Source: Dolomitihabitans soli
GTDB lineage: Bacteria > Actinomycetota > Actinomycetes > Streptosporangiales > Streptosporangiaceae
Assembly: GCF_022213955.1 (NCBI RefSeq)
Contig: NZ_JAKNTW010000023.1
Span: 1-64,000, forward strand
DNA length: 64,000 nucleotides
Reading direction: 5' to 3'
Position numbers and translations under genes: made by a program
The notes under the pieces: generated by a model
The model's database searches: none
What the model was told of the DNA's origin: nothing
The model's input: the letters and a program-made list of their open reading frames with translations, nothing else
In this document: piece after piece, positions 17,229 through 27,524 of the stretch
Layout: each line of letters starts with the position of its first letter
How positions within the stretch are numbered: position 1 is the stretch's first letter

Positions 17229-19042
17229 GATGAACTCCAGAGGTGCAGAGCGGCGTAGGCGCGCCAGGGGCGCCACCGCTCGATGTGGTCGTCGGGAATG
17301 CCCAGGCAGGCCATGGCCTTGCGAAGGTCGAGGTCGTCGTCGGGCCAGGCGTCGGGGTCGCGCAGCGCGCGCATGGCGATGTAGCCGGCGGTCCAGGGGT
17401 CGATTCCGGGGATCTCCAGGAGCCGTGCGACCGTTTCGGCCGGGTCCTGGGCGCCGTCGAGGTCGATCTCCCTCGCGGCCACCCGTTCGGCGAGGGCCTT
17501 GAGGGTCGTGATCTTCCGCGCGGTCAGCCCCAGCCCGGTGAGGTCGACCTCGGCCAGTTGCTCGGCGGACGGGAACAGGTGCGTCAGAGCGGGCTCGCCC
17601 GTCGTGCCGGGCCTGCTTCCCGGCAGAGTGGTCTCGACGGTCTCGACGGTCTCGACGGTCTCGACGGTCTCGACGGACTTGACGGACGTGGGGGACGCGA
17701 CGGACTCGACGGACGGAGGGCCGGTCTCGGGGTTCGGCGGGGCAGGAGGGCCGGTCTCGGGGTTCGACGGGGTCGCGGTGCGGGCGACCAGGCCGGCCAG
17801 CAGGTCGCGGGCGGCGTGCGGTGCGAGCCGCCGGCCCGCCACGGTGCGGACCGCCAGTTCGAAGCCGTCCCAGGCGCCCGGCACGCGCAGGCCGGGGCGG
17901 GCGGCGAGGAGCGGCTGCAGGGTGGTCCTGGCGAGGTGGTCGGAGATGGCCTCGGGGTCGGCGTCCAGGTCGAAGAGGCGGCGGCAGCGCGCGACGGTCC
18001 TGGCGAGCTGACGGGTGTCGTCGACGGAGACGGCGAGTTTGAGGTGGTCGGCGGCCGGGGTCAGGGTGATCGTCCCGCCGGGGACGACCCTGCTGTACGA
18101 CGATCCCTCGACGCTCTCCAATCCCGGGATCGCCCGCTCCGCGAGGAAGGCCAGCAGGGCACCGGCGTCGTACGGCCCGCGGTAGTGCAGCCGCAGCCCC
18201 AGTTCCGCCCGCCCGACGCCCGGTGAGGCGTTTCCCCCGCCCGCCCGGCCTGAGCCGTCCGATGCGCCTGCCGTCCGGCCTGAACCGTTCGGTGCGCTGT
18301 TCGGTGCGCCTGCCGTTCGGCCTGAGCTGTCGGGTGCGCCGGCCGTTCGATCCGGGCTGTCCGGTGAGCCGTTCACCCCCGTCGCGCGATCCGGCGGAGT
18401 GCGGGGCTCTCGCGTCCGGGTCTGCGCGGGGTGCGGGCCGGTGGTGGCGCGGAGCTCGCTGGGGGCGAAGCCGTACGTCTCCTTCATGGTGGCGTTGAAC
18501 TGGCGGACGCTGCCGAAACCGGCCGCGAACGCCACGTCGGTGATGGGCAGCGCGGTCTCGGTGAGCAGTTGTTTGGCGAGGAGGAGCCGCTTGGTCCTGG
18601 CCACCGCCAGCGGGCCGACGCCGAGTTCGGCGACGAACAGGCGGTGCAGGTGGCGCTCGGTGATGTGCAGGCGGTCGGCCAGCCCGGCGACGCCGAAGTC
18701 GTCGGCGGCGCCCTCGTCGATCAGGCGCAGCGCGCGGCCGACGAGGTCGGCCCTGACGTTCCAGCCGGGGTCGCCGGGGCTGAGCTCGGGGCGGCAGCGC
18801 TTGCACGGGCGGAACCCGGCGGCCTCCGCCATCGCGGCGTGCCGGTAGAAGCGCACGTTGCGCACGGCCGGGGTGCGGGCGGGACAGATGGGACGGCAGT
18901 AGATCCGCGTGGTCGTCACCGCTGTGTAGAACCGCCCATCGAAACGGGCGTCCCGGGCGGAGGCGGCGCGGTAGCATGCCTCGAAGTCGAGCCCGATCAC
19001 CGTCTTCGGCGGTGCGCTGGTGGATCGCGTCACGGTTGCCAT
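17225..19042 (-). CDS. Ada-AlkA fusion: methylphosphotriester-sensing activator with 3-methyladenine DNA glycosylase
   Basis: A 605-residue fusion. Residues about 20-90 form the Ada zinc domain, with C49, C53, C80 and C83 (IYCRPIC and RPCKRC); the first cysteine normally accepts the methyl group from phosphotriesters. An AraC-type HTH follows (about 95-195: ITDVAFAAGFGSVRQFNATM). The C-terminal half is AlkA-like, ending in the HhH-GPD segment IPGIDPWTAGYIAMRALRDP with a following acidic PDDDL. Two low-complexity linkers, GRTAGAP-type repeats (about 235-275) and VET repeats (about 453-470), separate domains and come from DNA tandem repeats. It should activate its own operon, including ogt, on alkylation stress. 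Confidence 0.92.
   Translation of the reverse strand: MATVTRSTSAPPKTVIGLDFEACYRAASARDARFDGRFYTAVTTTRIYCRPICPARTPAVRNVRFYRHAAMAEAAGFRPCKRCRPELSPGDPGWNVRADLVGRALRLIDEGAADDFGVAGLADRLHITERHLHRLFVAELGVGPLAVARTKRLLLAKQLLTETALPITDVAFAAGFGSVRQFNATMKETYGFAPSELRATTGPHPAQTRTREPRTPPDRATGVNGSPDSPDRTAGAPDSSGRTAGAPNSAPNGSGRTAGASDGSGRAGGGNASPGVGRAELGLRLHYRGPYDAGALLAFLAERAIPGLESVEGSSYSRVVPGGTITLTPAADHLKLAVSVDDTRQLARTVARCRRLFDLDADPEAISDHLARTTLQPLLAARPGLRVPGAWDGFELAVRTVAGRRLAPHAARDLLAGLVARTATPSNPETGPPAPPNPETGPPSVESVASPTSVKSVETVETVETVETVETTLPGSRPGTTGEPALTHLFPSAEQLAEVDLTGLGLTARKITTLKALAERVAAREIDLDGAQDPAETVARLLEIPGIDPWTAGYIAMRALRDPDAWPDDDLDLRKAMACLGIPDDHIERWRPWRAYAALHLWSSS
17631..17684. repeat. Six perfect 9-bp tandem repeats inside the Ada-AlkA gene
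   Basis: GTCTCGACG is repeated six times without interruption and then decays into variants up to about 17715. On the coding strand it encodes VET repeats in an interdomain linker. The unit is a multiple of three, so copy-number change alters linker length without breaking the frame. Confidence 0.95.
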
Positions 19043-19157
19043 GTAGCCGAGACTATGCGCACTTCAGCCATGGTGACTCGCGGAAATCAGACCTCGCGGC
19101 AAGGCACCGGTTCCGGCCTCGAAAGCCCGGGGCCGACCTACCCCGCGCGTGGTCGGA

Positions 19158-19451
19158 GACGTTCCCGGGAGCCCGGGCCGGTCCGCCTCATGCGGGCCGG
19201 GACGTTCCCGGAGGTCCAGGTCGGCCCACTCCGCGTGCGGGCGGAGAAGGTCCTGGAAGCCAGGCCCACCTCACGCGGGCCGGGACGTTCCCGGAGGTCC
19301 AGGTCGGCCCACTCCGCGTGCGGGCGGAGAAGGTCCTGGAAGCCAGGCCCACCTCACGCGGGCCGGGATGTTCCCGGAGGTCCAGGTCGGCCCACTTCGC
19401 GTGTGGGCGGAGAAGGTCCTGGAAGCCAGGTCCACCTCACGCGGGCCGGGA
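19158..19451. repeat. Array of 83-bp direct repeats (three full copies plus a degenerate one)
   Basis: Full copies lie at 19203-19285, 19286-19368 and 19369-19451. The first two are identical and the third differs at four positions. A shortened, degenerate copy precedes them (19158-19202). Each unit contains a nested inverted repeat, in copy 1 TCCAGG 19215-19220 with CCTGGA 19252-19257 and CTCCGC 19229-19234 with GCGGAG 19241-19246. The period is not a multiple of three and no reading frame is conserved. The array starts about 115 bases from the ada start codon and ends two bases before the stop codon of the NYN gene. Confidence 0.95.
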
Positions 19452-19453
19452 CG

Positions 19454-20398
19454 TCACTTGCTGGAGACACCCACTCCCAGGTCGAACTCCCGATAGACGC
19501 GGGCCCAGAAGCCGTCGCGCAGCCACACCCGGGCCTCGGGGTAGGGGCGCAGGGAGTGGCCGAGCTCCTTCTCCGCCTCGATGAGCAACTCGGTGTCGAT
19601 GACGGTCGGCAGGATGGGTCCGGGGAGCAGGTCGCGGATGTTGTCGCGGCCACGGGTGAGGATCCACTTCTGCGCCACGTGCTCGCCGACCTCCTCGACG
19701 TGCGGGCGGTTCGGGCCGAGCTTGGTGACCTGGCCGCCGGTCTTGACGGGCGGCTTCGCGCCGATGGAGGTACGGCCGGCGAAGACCTGGGCGGGGGAGG
19801 GGGCGGTCGGGGTGGCGGGCACGGCCTGGGGGGTGCGGCTGAAGTAGGAGCGGAGGAACTCGCCGCTGATCACCTCGACGGTGTCGGCCTCCCAGACGAG
19901 CCGCTCGGCCTGGTTGGTGCCGTACGGCGGCTCGACGCCCCACAGATGGATCCGCACGCCGTACGCCTGGGCCGCCTCGACGGCGGGCACCATGTCCTCG
20001 TCGCCGGCCAGCAGGATCGTGTCGCTGACCGCGTGGTGCCTGGCCAGGGCCTCCAGGTCGCTCCTGATCTGGGCGTCGACGCCTTTCTGCTGGCCACGTG
20101 CGTTCAGATTGCCAAGCCGCACCTTCACCCACGGGAGTTGTGCGATAACCCGCTGGTCAACGGTGGGGACGCGGTCTCGGGCCGCGTCATACCAATAGAT
20201 CCGCAAGAGTTCGCCGGAAATGCGTTCCTCTGCATGTTTCTGCAACGCCTGGATCAGCTCGTCGGCCGCAACCCGGTATTCCTTGCGCTCCTTGGCTCCA
20301 AGGATGACCTCGCCGGCAGCTGCGTAGAGATAACCAACATCCACCAAGATGGCATACTTGGCCGCCACGGGATGTGGCTTGAGGTCCGGGGTGGCCAT
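19454..20398 (-). CDS. NYN domain protein (PIN-like nuclease fold)
   Basis: A 314-residue protein with an N-terminal NYN/PIN-like domain. YAILVDVGYLY supplies the first acidic residue, KGVDAQIRSDL the second and ILLAGDEDMVPAVEAAQAYG the third cluster, the arrangement of LabA/NYN metal-dependent RNases. A proline-rich linker (about 190-225) leads to a C-terminal helical region of unknown function (AQKWILTRGRDNIRDLLPG). Probably a cytoplasmic RNA-processing or RNA-binding protein; the substrate is unknown. The 3' end touches the 83-bp repeat array, so its mRNA tail would contain the repeats. Confidence 0.85.
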   Translation of the reverse strand: MATPDLKPHPVAAKYAILVDVGYLYAAAGEVILGAKERKEYRVAADELIQALQKHAEERISGELLRIYWYDAARDRVPTVDQRVIAQLPWVKVRLGNLNARGQQKGVDAQIRSDLEALARHHAVSDTILLAGDEDMVPAVEAAQAYGVRIHLWGVEPPYGTNQAERLVWEADTVEVISGEFLRSYFSRTPQAVPATPTAPSPAQVFAGRTSIGAKPPVKTGGQVTKLGPNRPHVEEVGEHVAQKWILTRGRDNIRDLLPGPILPTVIDTELLIEAEKELGHSLRPYPEARVWLRDGFWARVYREFDLGVGVSSK

Positions 20399-20506
20399 GT
20401 CGTCCTCCAGGCCTCGGGACTAGGTGATCGGCTGACTATATTCGCCCATTTCTAGATAGTCCCAACACTTGGGGAAGTTGACACCCCATTCGAGGGATCG
20501 ACTGGT

Positions 20507-20713
20507 CTAAAACGGCATAGACCCACTTCGCCAAGCGCCAGGCCCGTGGGCCAGTGGCTTTCGCATCCTATGCGCGGGATCACGCCAGGGTTCTGACTTT
20601 CGCGAGGCCGGGGCCCTCGCGGGTGTCGCGCGGGCGGCGAGCGCGAGCACGAGGGCGGCGACCTCCTCCGGTGTGGCGTCGCCGTGGACGATCCGCAGGT
20701 CCGGTGTGGTCAT
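20507..20713 (-). CDS. accE: Acyl-CoA carboxylase epsilon subunit
   Basis: A 68-residue protein opening MTTPDLRIVHGDATPEEVAALVLALAA, the signature of the small epsilon subunit that stimulates actinobacterial acyl-CoA carboxylases. It has a charged, tryptophan-containing tail (WRDPAHRMRKP, GAWRSGSMPF). It starts 18 bases downstream of the beta-subunit stop, behind a GGGAGAGGA ribosome site, the usual arrangement. Confidence 0.9.
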   Translation of the reverse strand: MTTPDLRIVHGDATPEEVAALVLALAARATPARAPASRKSEPWRDPAHRMRKPLAHGPGAWRSGSMPF

Positions 20714-20731
20714 CGGAGTGGTGTCCTCTCC

Positions 20732-22324
20732 CTACAGCGGGATGTTGCCGTGTTTCTTCGGCGGCAGCGTCTGGCGTTTGTTGCGTAGTGTCCGCAGGGA
20801 TTTGGTGATCTGGACGCGGGTTTCGGAGGGCCGGATCACCGCGTCGACGTAGCCGCGCTCGGCGGCGAGGTAGGGATTCGCCAGTGTGTCCTCGTACTCG
20901 CCGGTCAGCCTGGCGCGCTCGGCGTCGGGGTCGTCGGCGGCGGCGAGCTCGCGCCGGTAGAGGATGTTGACCGCGCCCTGCGCGCCCATCACGGCGATCT
21001 GGGCGGTGGGCCAGGCCAGGTTGATGTCGGCGCCGAGGTGCTTGGAGCCCATGACGTCGTAGGCGCCGCCGTACGCCTTGCGGGTGATCACGGTGACCAG
21101 CGGCACGGTGGCCTCGGCGTAGGCGTAGAGGAGCTTGGCGCCGCGGCGGATGATGCCGTTCCATTCCTGGTCGGTGCCAGGCAGGAATCCGGGGACATCG
21201 ACAAATGTCAGTACAGGGAGATTAAAGGCATCGCAAGTGCGCACAAAGCGGGCTGCTTTTTCGGAGGCGTCGATGTCCAGCGTGCCGGCGAAGCTCATCG
21301 GCTGGTTCGCCACGACTCCCACGGGTCTTCCTTCGACCCGGCCGAAACCCACGATGATGTTGGGCGCGAAATGCTGGTGGATCTCCAGGAAATCGCCCTC
21401 GTCGAGGACGTGCTCCAGCACGGTGTGCATGTCGTAGGGCTGGTTCGCCGAGTCGGGGATCAGCGTGTCGAGCGCCCGGTCGTCCTCGGTGACCTCGAGC
21501 ACCGCCTCGGCCTCGAAGACGGGCAGCTCATCCAGGTTGTTGCTGGGCAGGTAGGACAGCAGCGCCCTGGCGAAGTCGAGGCAGTCACGCTCGTCGGCGG
21601 CCTCGTAGTGGGCGACCCCCGACCGGGAGTTGTGGGTGTGCGCGCCGCCCAGTTCCTCGAACGTCACGTCTTCACCGGTGACGGTTCTGATCACGTCGGG
21701 CCCGGTGATGAACATGTGCGACTTCTCCGCGACCATCAGCACGAAGTCGGTGAGAGCCGGCGAGTAGACCGCGCCGCCCGCGCACGGCCCCATGACCAGC
21801 GAGATCTGCGGGATCACCCCGGAGGCGTGCACGTTCCGCTTGAAGATCTCGGCGTACAGGCCCAGGCTGACCACGCCCTCCTGGATCCGCGCGCCGCCCG
21901 AGTCGTTGATGCCGACCACCGGGCAACCCGTCTTCAGCGCGTGGTCCATCACCTTGACGATCTTCTCGCCGAAGACCTCGCCGAGCGACCCTCCGTAGAC
22001 CGTGAAATCCTGCGCGAAGACCGCCACCGGCCGCCCGTCGACCGTGCCGTACCCGGTCACCACGCCATCGCCGTACGGCCGCTCGGCTTCGAGCCCGAAG
22101 TTCGTCGACCGGTGCTTGGCGAACGCGTCGAACTCCACGAAGCTGCCGGGGTCGAGGAACGCCTCCAGGCGCTCCCGCGCCGTCATCTTCCCCCGGGCGT
22201 GCTGCTTCTCCACGGCGCGGGCCGACCCCGCGTGCGCGGCCTCGTAGACCCGTCGCTCCAGGTCCGCGATCTTTCCCGCGGTGGTGTGGACGTCGATGCC
22301 GTCTGGGGCCGGTTGGGCGCTCAT
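20732..22324 (-). CDS. accB: Acyl-CoA (propionyl/acetyl-CoA) carboxylase beta subunit
   Basis: A 530-residue carboxyltransferase subunit that moves CO2 from biotin to acyl-CoA. The two oxyanion-hole regions are present: N-terminal [14 protein letters not shown] with [13 protein letters not shown], and C-terminal [14 protein letters not shown] with [14 protein letters not shown]. The C-terminus KKHGNIPL is the classical family ending. A 265-aa N-half and similar C-half give the normal crotonase-duplicate layout. The ATG at 22324 is chosen because it begins the conserved sequence; an upstream start would overlap the divergent ABC gene. Methylmalonyl-CoA or malonyl-CoA could be the product. Confidence 0.95.
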   Translation of the reverse strand: MSAQPAPDGIDVHTTAGKIADLERRVYEAAHAGSARAVEKQHARGKMTARERLEAFLDPGSFVEFDAFAKHRSTNFGLEAERPYGDGVVTGYGTVDGRPVAVFAQDFTVYGGSLGEVFGEKIVKVMDHALKTGCPVVGINDSGGARIQEGVVSLGLYAEIFKRNVHASGVIPQISLVMGPCAGGAVYSPALTDFVLMVAEKSHMFITGPDVIRTVTGEDVTFEELGGAHTHNSRSGVAHYEAADERDCLDFARALLSYLPSNNLDELPVFEAEAVLEVTEDDRALDTLIPDSANQPYDMHTVLEHVLDEGDFLEIHQHFAPNIIVGFGRVEGRPVGVVANQPMSFAGTLDIDASEKAARFVRTCDAFNLPVLTFVDVPGFLPGTDQEWNGIIRRGAKLLYAYAEATVPLVTVITRKAYGGAYDVMGSKHLGADINLAWPTAQIAVMGAQGAVNILYRRELAAADDPDAERARLTGEYEDTLANPYLAAERGYVDAVIRPSETRVQITKSLRTLRNKRQTLPPKKHGNIPL

Positions 22325-22406
22325 CCCAGCAGGGTAACCCGAGCGCCGGAAGGGGCGGGCGCCGTGGCCCTGCCGACGGCCCGGGGGATCTGGCAGAGTG
22401 AACGCC

Positions 22407-23152
<746 letters not shown>

Positions 23153-23177
<25 letters not shown>

Positions 23178-24763
23178 GCCCACTCGGGATGGCGGACACG
23201 CTGCGGCTGTTCGTCCGGCTCAAGCTCAAACTCATCGCGGGCAACGTCAGGGGCGACCTGACGCGCAAGATCGGATACATCTTCACCCTGATCGCCGCCG
23301 TGTTCGTCGCGGCCCTGGGATTCCTGGCGATGAGCCTGGTACGGCTGGCGCCCGCCGACCTCGCCGCCGACATCGGGATCATCGCCTTCACCGTGTTCTT
23401 CGTGGGCTGGGCGGTGGTGCCGCTGCTGGCCTTCGGCCTGGACGACACGCTCGACCCCGCCAGGCTGTCGCTGTTCCCGCTGCGCACCAGGCAACTCGCG
23501 GTCGGCCTGTTCGCCGCCTCGGCCACCGGCCCGTGGCCGCTCGCCGTCCTGATCATCACCGCGGGCGCGATCGTCGGCTTCGCCACCGGGCTCGGCGGCG
23601 TGCTGCTCGGCGTGGCGGCGGTGCTCCTGCAGTTCGCGCTCTGCCTGGTCACCTCCCGGCTGGTCACCACCTCCCTGTCGAGCATGCTGCGCAGCAGGCG
23701 GGGCCGCGACCTGCTCGCCGTCGCGGCCATCTTCATCGTGCTGCTGGCCCAGCTGCCCAACCTCGTCATCAACAGAGGGCTGGCCGGCGACCCCGCCGCG
23801 CTGCTGGCACAGGTCGCCGAGGTGCTGCGGTGGACCCCGCCCGGCATGGCCGCGCACGCGATGGCCGACGGCAGCCTGACCGGCGTGGCCGAGCTGGCGT
23901 TCCTCGCCGTGCTGGTGGTCGTCATCGGCCGACTGTGGATCGGCGCGCTGCGCAGGGCGCTGGTCACCGCCGACGCCTCGACGCAGGCCGGCAGCGTGCG
24001 CCGGTCGCACGGCCGCGGGATCGGCCGCCTGCTCCCCGACGGCCAACTCGCCGCCGTGGTCACCAAGGAGCTGAAGTACGCCAGACGCGACCCGAGGGGC
24101 CGGGTCGGCTGGCTCGCCTCGATCGCGGTGACCGGGGTGCTGGCCTTCTCCCTGGCCGGCAACTCGGAAGGACCGTCCGGGCCGGTGCTGGCGATCGGTC
24201 CCGCGTGCCTGGGAGCGCTGATGATCGGCCTGCAGTCGGGCAACGCGTTCGGCATCGACGGCCGTTCCCTGTGGATGAACGCCGTGGCCTACGGCTCGGA
24301 ACGATCGATGCGCACCGACCTCGCCGGGCGCCACCTCGCCGCCGCCCTGATCGCCGGTCCGCTGCTCGCCCTGCTGTCGATCGTCACCAGCCTCTTCGCC
24401 GGCGACCTCGCCTGGAGCGTCCCCGCCATGCTCACCTCCTGGGGCCTGCTCGGCGTCTCCTTCGGCATCGGTGCGGTGACCAGCGTGATCTTCCCCTACA
24501 CGACCCCCGACCGGCTCAACGCGTTCACCGGGGCCGCGCCCGGCCAGGGCGGCATCGCGTTCCTGGGGTCCTTCGGCGCGATGATCGGCACCGGCGCGCT
24601 CTCCCTGCCGGTCGTCCTGCCGGTGCTGTTCGGCGTCACCTGGCTGAGCGTCCTGGCGGTGCCGTACGGCATGGCCGTCGCGTGGGCGGGCCGCAGGCTC
24701 GCGGGCACCATCGGCTTCGCCCGGTTCCCCGAGTTGCTGGCGGCGGTCTCCAAGCCCACCTGA
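23153..24763 (+). CDS. ABC transporter permease, large multispanning
   Basis: A 536-residue protein with about ten to twelve hydrophobic helices and few soluble domains. Between halves it has TKELKYARRDPRGRVGWLAS, a loop typical of ABC-2-like export permeases. The start ATG 23153 has GGAGGGA 6 bases upstream and is embedded in the ATPase gene, so the two form an exporter operon. Nothing visible points to a substrate; function as drug, lipid or peptide export is open. Confidence 0.8.
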
Positions 24764-24828
24764 GTGGTCTAGTCCAATGGGTGAGACCGGTCTCCGGCCG
24801 CTCGGCGGCACTCGCTACTCTTCGAGAC

Positions 24829-27462
24829 ATGGCCGCGATCGCTTCAGCCGACCGCCACAGTGCGGTCGCCGAGATGCCAGACGAGCTCCGCGCAGACGTC
24901 CGCCTGCTGGGCGAACTGCTGGGTCAGGTGATCGCCGAGCAAGGCGGTCCCGACCTGCTCGCCGATGTCGAACGCCTGCGCAAGGCGGTGATCGCGGCAC
25001 GACGCAGGCAGCTTCCCGTCGACGAGGTCGCCGCGATGGTCGCGGCCTGGCCCATCGACCGCGCCGTGCTGATCGCCCGCGCCTTCACCTGCTACTTCCA
25101 CCTGGCCAACCTGGCCGAGGAGCACTACCGGATCAGGACCCTGCGGGAGCGCGACACCGGCGGCGCCCCGCTGCCCGAGTCGCTCGCGGGCGCCGTCGAG
25201 GAGGTGGGCCGCGAGCGCGTCGCCGAGCTCGTCGACGGGCTCGAGCTCCGCCCGGTGCTCACCGCGCACCCCACGGAGGCGCGACGCCGCGCGGTGGTGA
25301 CCGCCATCCAGCGGGTCAGCGGCCGGCTCGCGGAGTACAACGCGCCCGATCGCGGCGCGGAGGAGCGGGCCGAGACCCGCCGTCGCATGCTGGAGGAGAT
25401 CGACCTCCTGTGGCGTACGGCCCAGCTCCGCAACACCAAGCTCGACCCGCTCGACGAGGTCCGCACCGCGATGGCCGCCTTCGACGAGACCCTGTTCCGC
25501 GTGGTGCCGCTGATCTACCGGTCGCTGGACGCCGCGCTGAGCGAGGGGACGGGCACCAGGCCGCCGCTGGCCAAGCCGTACATCCGCTACGGCAGCTGGA
25601 TCGGCGGCGACCGCGACGGCAACCCGAACGTCACCGCCTCGGTGACCAGGAAGGCCATCCTGATCCAGGCCGAGCACGTGCTGATCGCCCTGGAGAACGC
25701 CACCGTCCGGATCGGCCGCAGCCTCACCACCTCCGCGCTCGACACGCCGCCGTCGCCGGGCCTGCGCGCCGCGCTCGCCGAGGCCGAGGACGCGCAGCCC
25801 GACCTGGTCTCGGAGATGGCCACCCGTTCTCCGCAGGAGCCGCACCGGCAGTGGCTGCTGTTCGTGGCGGCCAGGATCGCCGCGACCCGCAGACGCGACC
25901 TCGACCTCGCCTACCTCTCGCCCGGCGACCTCGTCGGCGACCTGCGCGTGTGCCAGGAGTCACTGGCCGCCGGCGGCGCCCCCCGCCAGGCGTACGGCGA
26001 GCTGCAGCACCTGATCTGGCAGGTCGAGACCTTCGGCTTCCACCTGGCCGAGCTGGAGGTGCGCCAGCACTCCCAGGTGCACGCCGCGGCGCTGGCCGAG
26101 ATCGCCTCCGGTGAGGTGTCGGAGCGCACCGAGGAGGTGCTGGCCACGATCCGGGTGATCGCCTGGATCCAGGAGCGGTACGGCGTGACCGCCTGTTCCC
26201 GCTATGTCGTCTCGTTCACCCGGTCGTCCGACGACATCGCCGCCGTGTACGAGCTGGCCGGGCACGCGCTCGGCGGCCGGGCCCCGGCGCTCGACGTGGT
26301 GCCGCTGTTCGAGTCGGGCGAAGACCTCGCCAACGCGCCCGCCGTGCTGTCGGGGATGCTGAAGCTGCCCGCCGTACAGGCCAGGCTGGCCACGGCTGGG
26401 AGGCGGCTGGAGGTCATGCTCGGCTACTCCGACTCGGCCAAGGAGCTCGGGCCCGCGGCGGCCACGCTCAAGCTCTACCAGGCGCAGGAGCAGCTCACCG
26501 CGTGGGCGCGCGACAACGACGTGCGGCTCACCATGTTCCACGGCCGGGGCGGCGCGCTCGGCCGGGGCGGCGGCCCGGCCAACCGGGCGGTGCTGGCGCA
26601 GGCCCCCGGCTCGGTCGCGGGCCGGTTCAAGGTCACCGAGCAGGGCGAGGTCATCTTCGCCCGGTACGGCCACGCCGCGATCGCCCGCCGCCACATGGAG
26701 CAGGTCACCAACGCGGTACTGCTCGCCTCCACCGACGCGGTGGAGCAGCGCACCGCCCAGGCGGCCGACCGGTTCCGCGGCCTGGCGGAGCAGGTCGCGT
26801 CGGCCTCGGAGAAGGCGTACCGGGGACTGACCGAGGCCCCCGGCTTCCCCGAGTGGTTCGCGCTGGTCAGCCCGCTTGAGGAGATCGGCTCGCTGCGCCT
26901 CGGCTCCCGTCCCGCGCGGCGCGGCCTCGGCGCCCCGCGCTCGCTCGACGACCTGCGGGCCATCCCGTGGGTGTTCGCCTGGGCGCAGACCCGGGTCAAC
27001 CTGCCCGGCTGGTACGGCCTGGGCAGCGGCCTTGAGGCGGTCACCACCGAAGCGGGCCTGGACGAGCTGCGGGCGGCCTACCACGAGTGGCCGCTGTTCG
27101 CCTCGTTGCTCGACAACGCGGAGATGTCGCTGGCCAAGACCGACCGGGCGATCGCGGAACGCTATCTCGCGCTCGGCGGCCGTGACGACTTCGCCGACCA
27201 GGTGCTCGCCGAGTACGACCTGACCCGCCGCCTGGTCCTGCTGGTGACCGGCCACTCCCGGCTGCTGGAGTCACGCCGGGTGCTCTCCCGCGCCGTCCAA
27301 CTCCGCGACCCCTACGTGGACGCGCTCTCTCACCTCCAGCTCCGCGCCCTCTCCGCCCTCCGCTCCGGCGAGGACCTCAGCGACGACGACCGCGAACGGC
27401 TCTCCACCCTGCTCCTGCTCTCGGTCAACGGCGTCGCCGCAGGTCTGCAGAACACCGGCTGA
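24829..27462 (+). CDS. ppc: Phosphoenolpyruvate carboxylase
   Basis: An 877-residue enzyme converting PEP and bicarbonate to oxaloacetate, replenishing the TCA cycle. All catalytic signatures are visible: VLTAHPTEA (catalytic His), GSWIGGDRDGNPNVT, LGYSDSAKELG and the mobile loop FHGRGGALGRGGGP. The C-terminus QNTG is the family ending. Length matches bacterial PEPC. ATG 24829 is chosen; the frame remains open upstream through the permease gene but without family similarity. The gene stands alone and is closed by a strong terminator. Confidence 0.97.
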   Translation: MAAIASADRHSAVAEMPDELRADVRLLGELLGQVIAEQGGPDLLADVERLRKAVIAARRRQLPVDEVAAMVAAWPIDRAVLIARAFTCYFHLANLAEEHYRIRTLRERDTGGAPLPESLAGAVEEVGRERVAELVDGLELRPVLTAHPTEARRRAVVTAIQRVSGRLAEYNAPDRGAEERAETRRRMLEEIDLLWRTAQLRNTKLDPLDEVRTAMAAFDETLFRVVPLIYRSLDAALSEGTGTRPPLAKPYIRYGSWIGGDRDGNPNVTASVTRKAILIQAEHVLIALENATVRIGRSLTTSALDTPPSPGLRAALAEAEDAQPDLVSEMATRSPQEPHRQWLLFVAARIAATRRRDLDLAYLSPGDLVGDLRVCQESLAAGGAPRQAYGELQHLIWQVETFGFHLAELEVRQHSQVHAAALAEIASGEVSERTEEVLATIRVIAWIQERYGVTACSRYVVSFTRSSDDIAAVYELAGHALGGRAPALDVVPLFESGEDLANAPAVLSGMLKLPAVQARLATAGRRLEVMLGYSDSAKELGPAAATLKLYQAQEQLTAWARDNDVRLTMFHGRGGALGRGGGPANRAVLAQAPGSVAGRFKVTEQGEVIFARYGHAAIARRHMEQVTNAVLLASTDAVEQRTAQAADRFRGLAEQVASASEKAYRGLTEAPGFPEWFALVSPLEEIGSLRLGSRPARRGLGAPRSLDDLRAIPWVFAWAQTRVNLPGWYGLGSGLEAVTTEAGLDELRAAYHEWPLFASLLDNAEMSLAKTDRAIAERYLALGGRDDFADQVLAEYDLTRRLVLLVTGHSRLLESRRVLSRAVQLRDPYVDALSHLQLRALSALRSGEDLSDDDRERLSTLLLLSVNGVAAGLQNTG

Positions 27463-27470
27463 ACGTGAGC

Positions 27471-27513
27471 GGCCCCGCCTCCTGACGTCGTCGCGACCTC
27501 AGGAGGCGGGGCC
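27471..27513. terminator. Strong bidirectional terminator between ppc and the kinase gene
   Basis: A perfect 15-bp inverted repeat, GGCCCCGCCTCCTGA (27471-27485) with TCAGGAGGCGGGGCC (27499-27513), around a 13-base loop. It lies between two convergent stop codons eight and eleven bases away, so it can serve both genes. No T-run follows. Confidence 0.9.
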
Positions 27514-27524
27514 GACGCACCGGG

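Noticed and set aside
16719-18977. A single long minus-strand frame joining Ogt with a 580-residue upstream part.
   Set aside because: Only the last 169 residues are Ogt; the upstream part is the out-of-frame shadow of the Ada-AlkA gene, whose stop overlaps the ogt ATG.
19158-19451. 83-bp array considered as a CRISPR.
   Set aside because: There are no unique spacers between repeats: the copies abut directly. No cas genes are nearby.
19149-19584. Repetitive plus-strand proteins read through the 83-bp array.
   Set aside because: The period is not divisible by three, so the frame rotates; the downstream part runs antisense through the NYN gene.
20478-20510. TTGACA in the gap between the NYN and accE genes.
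   Set aside because: No -10 at normal spacing and no plus-strand gene downstream.
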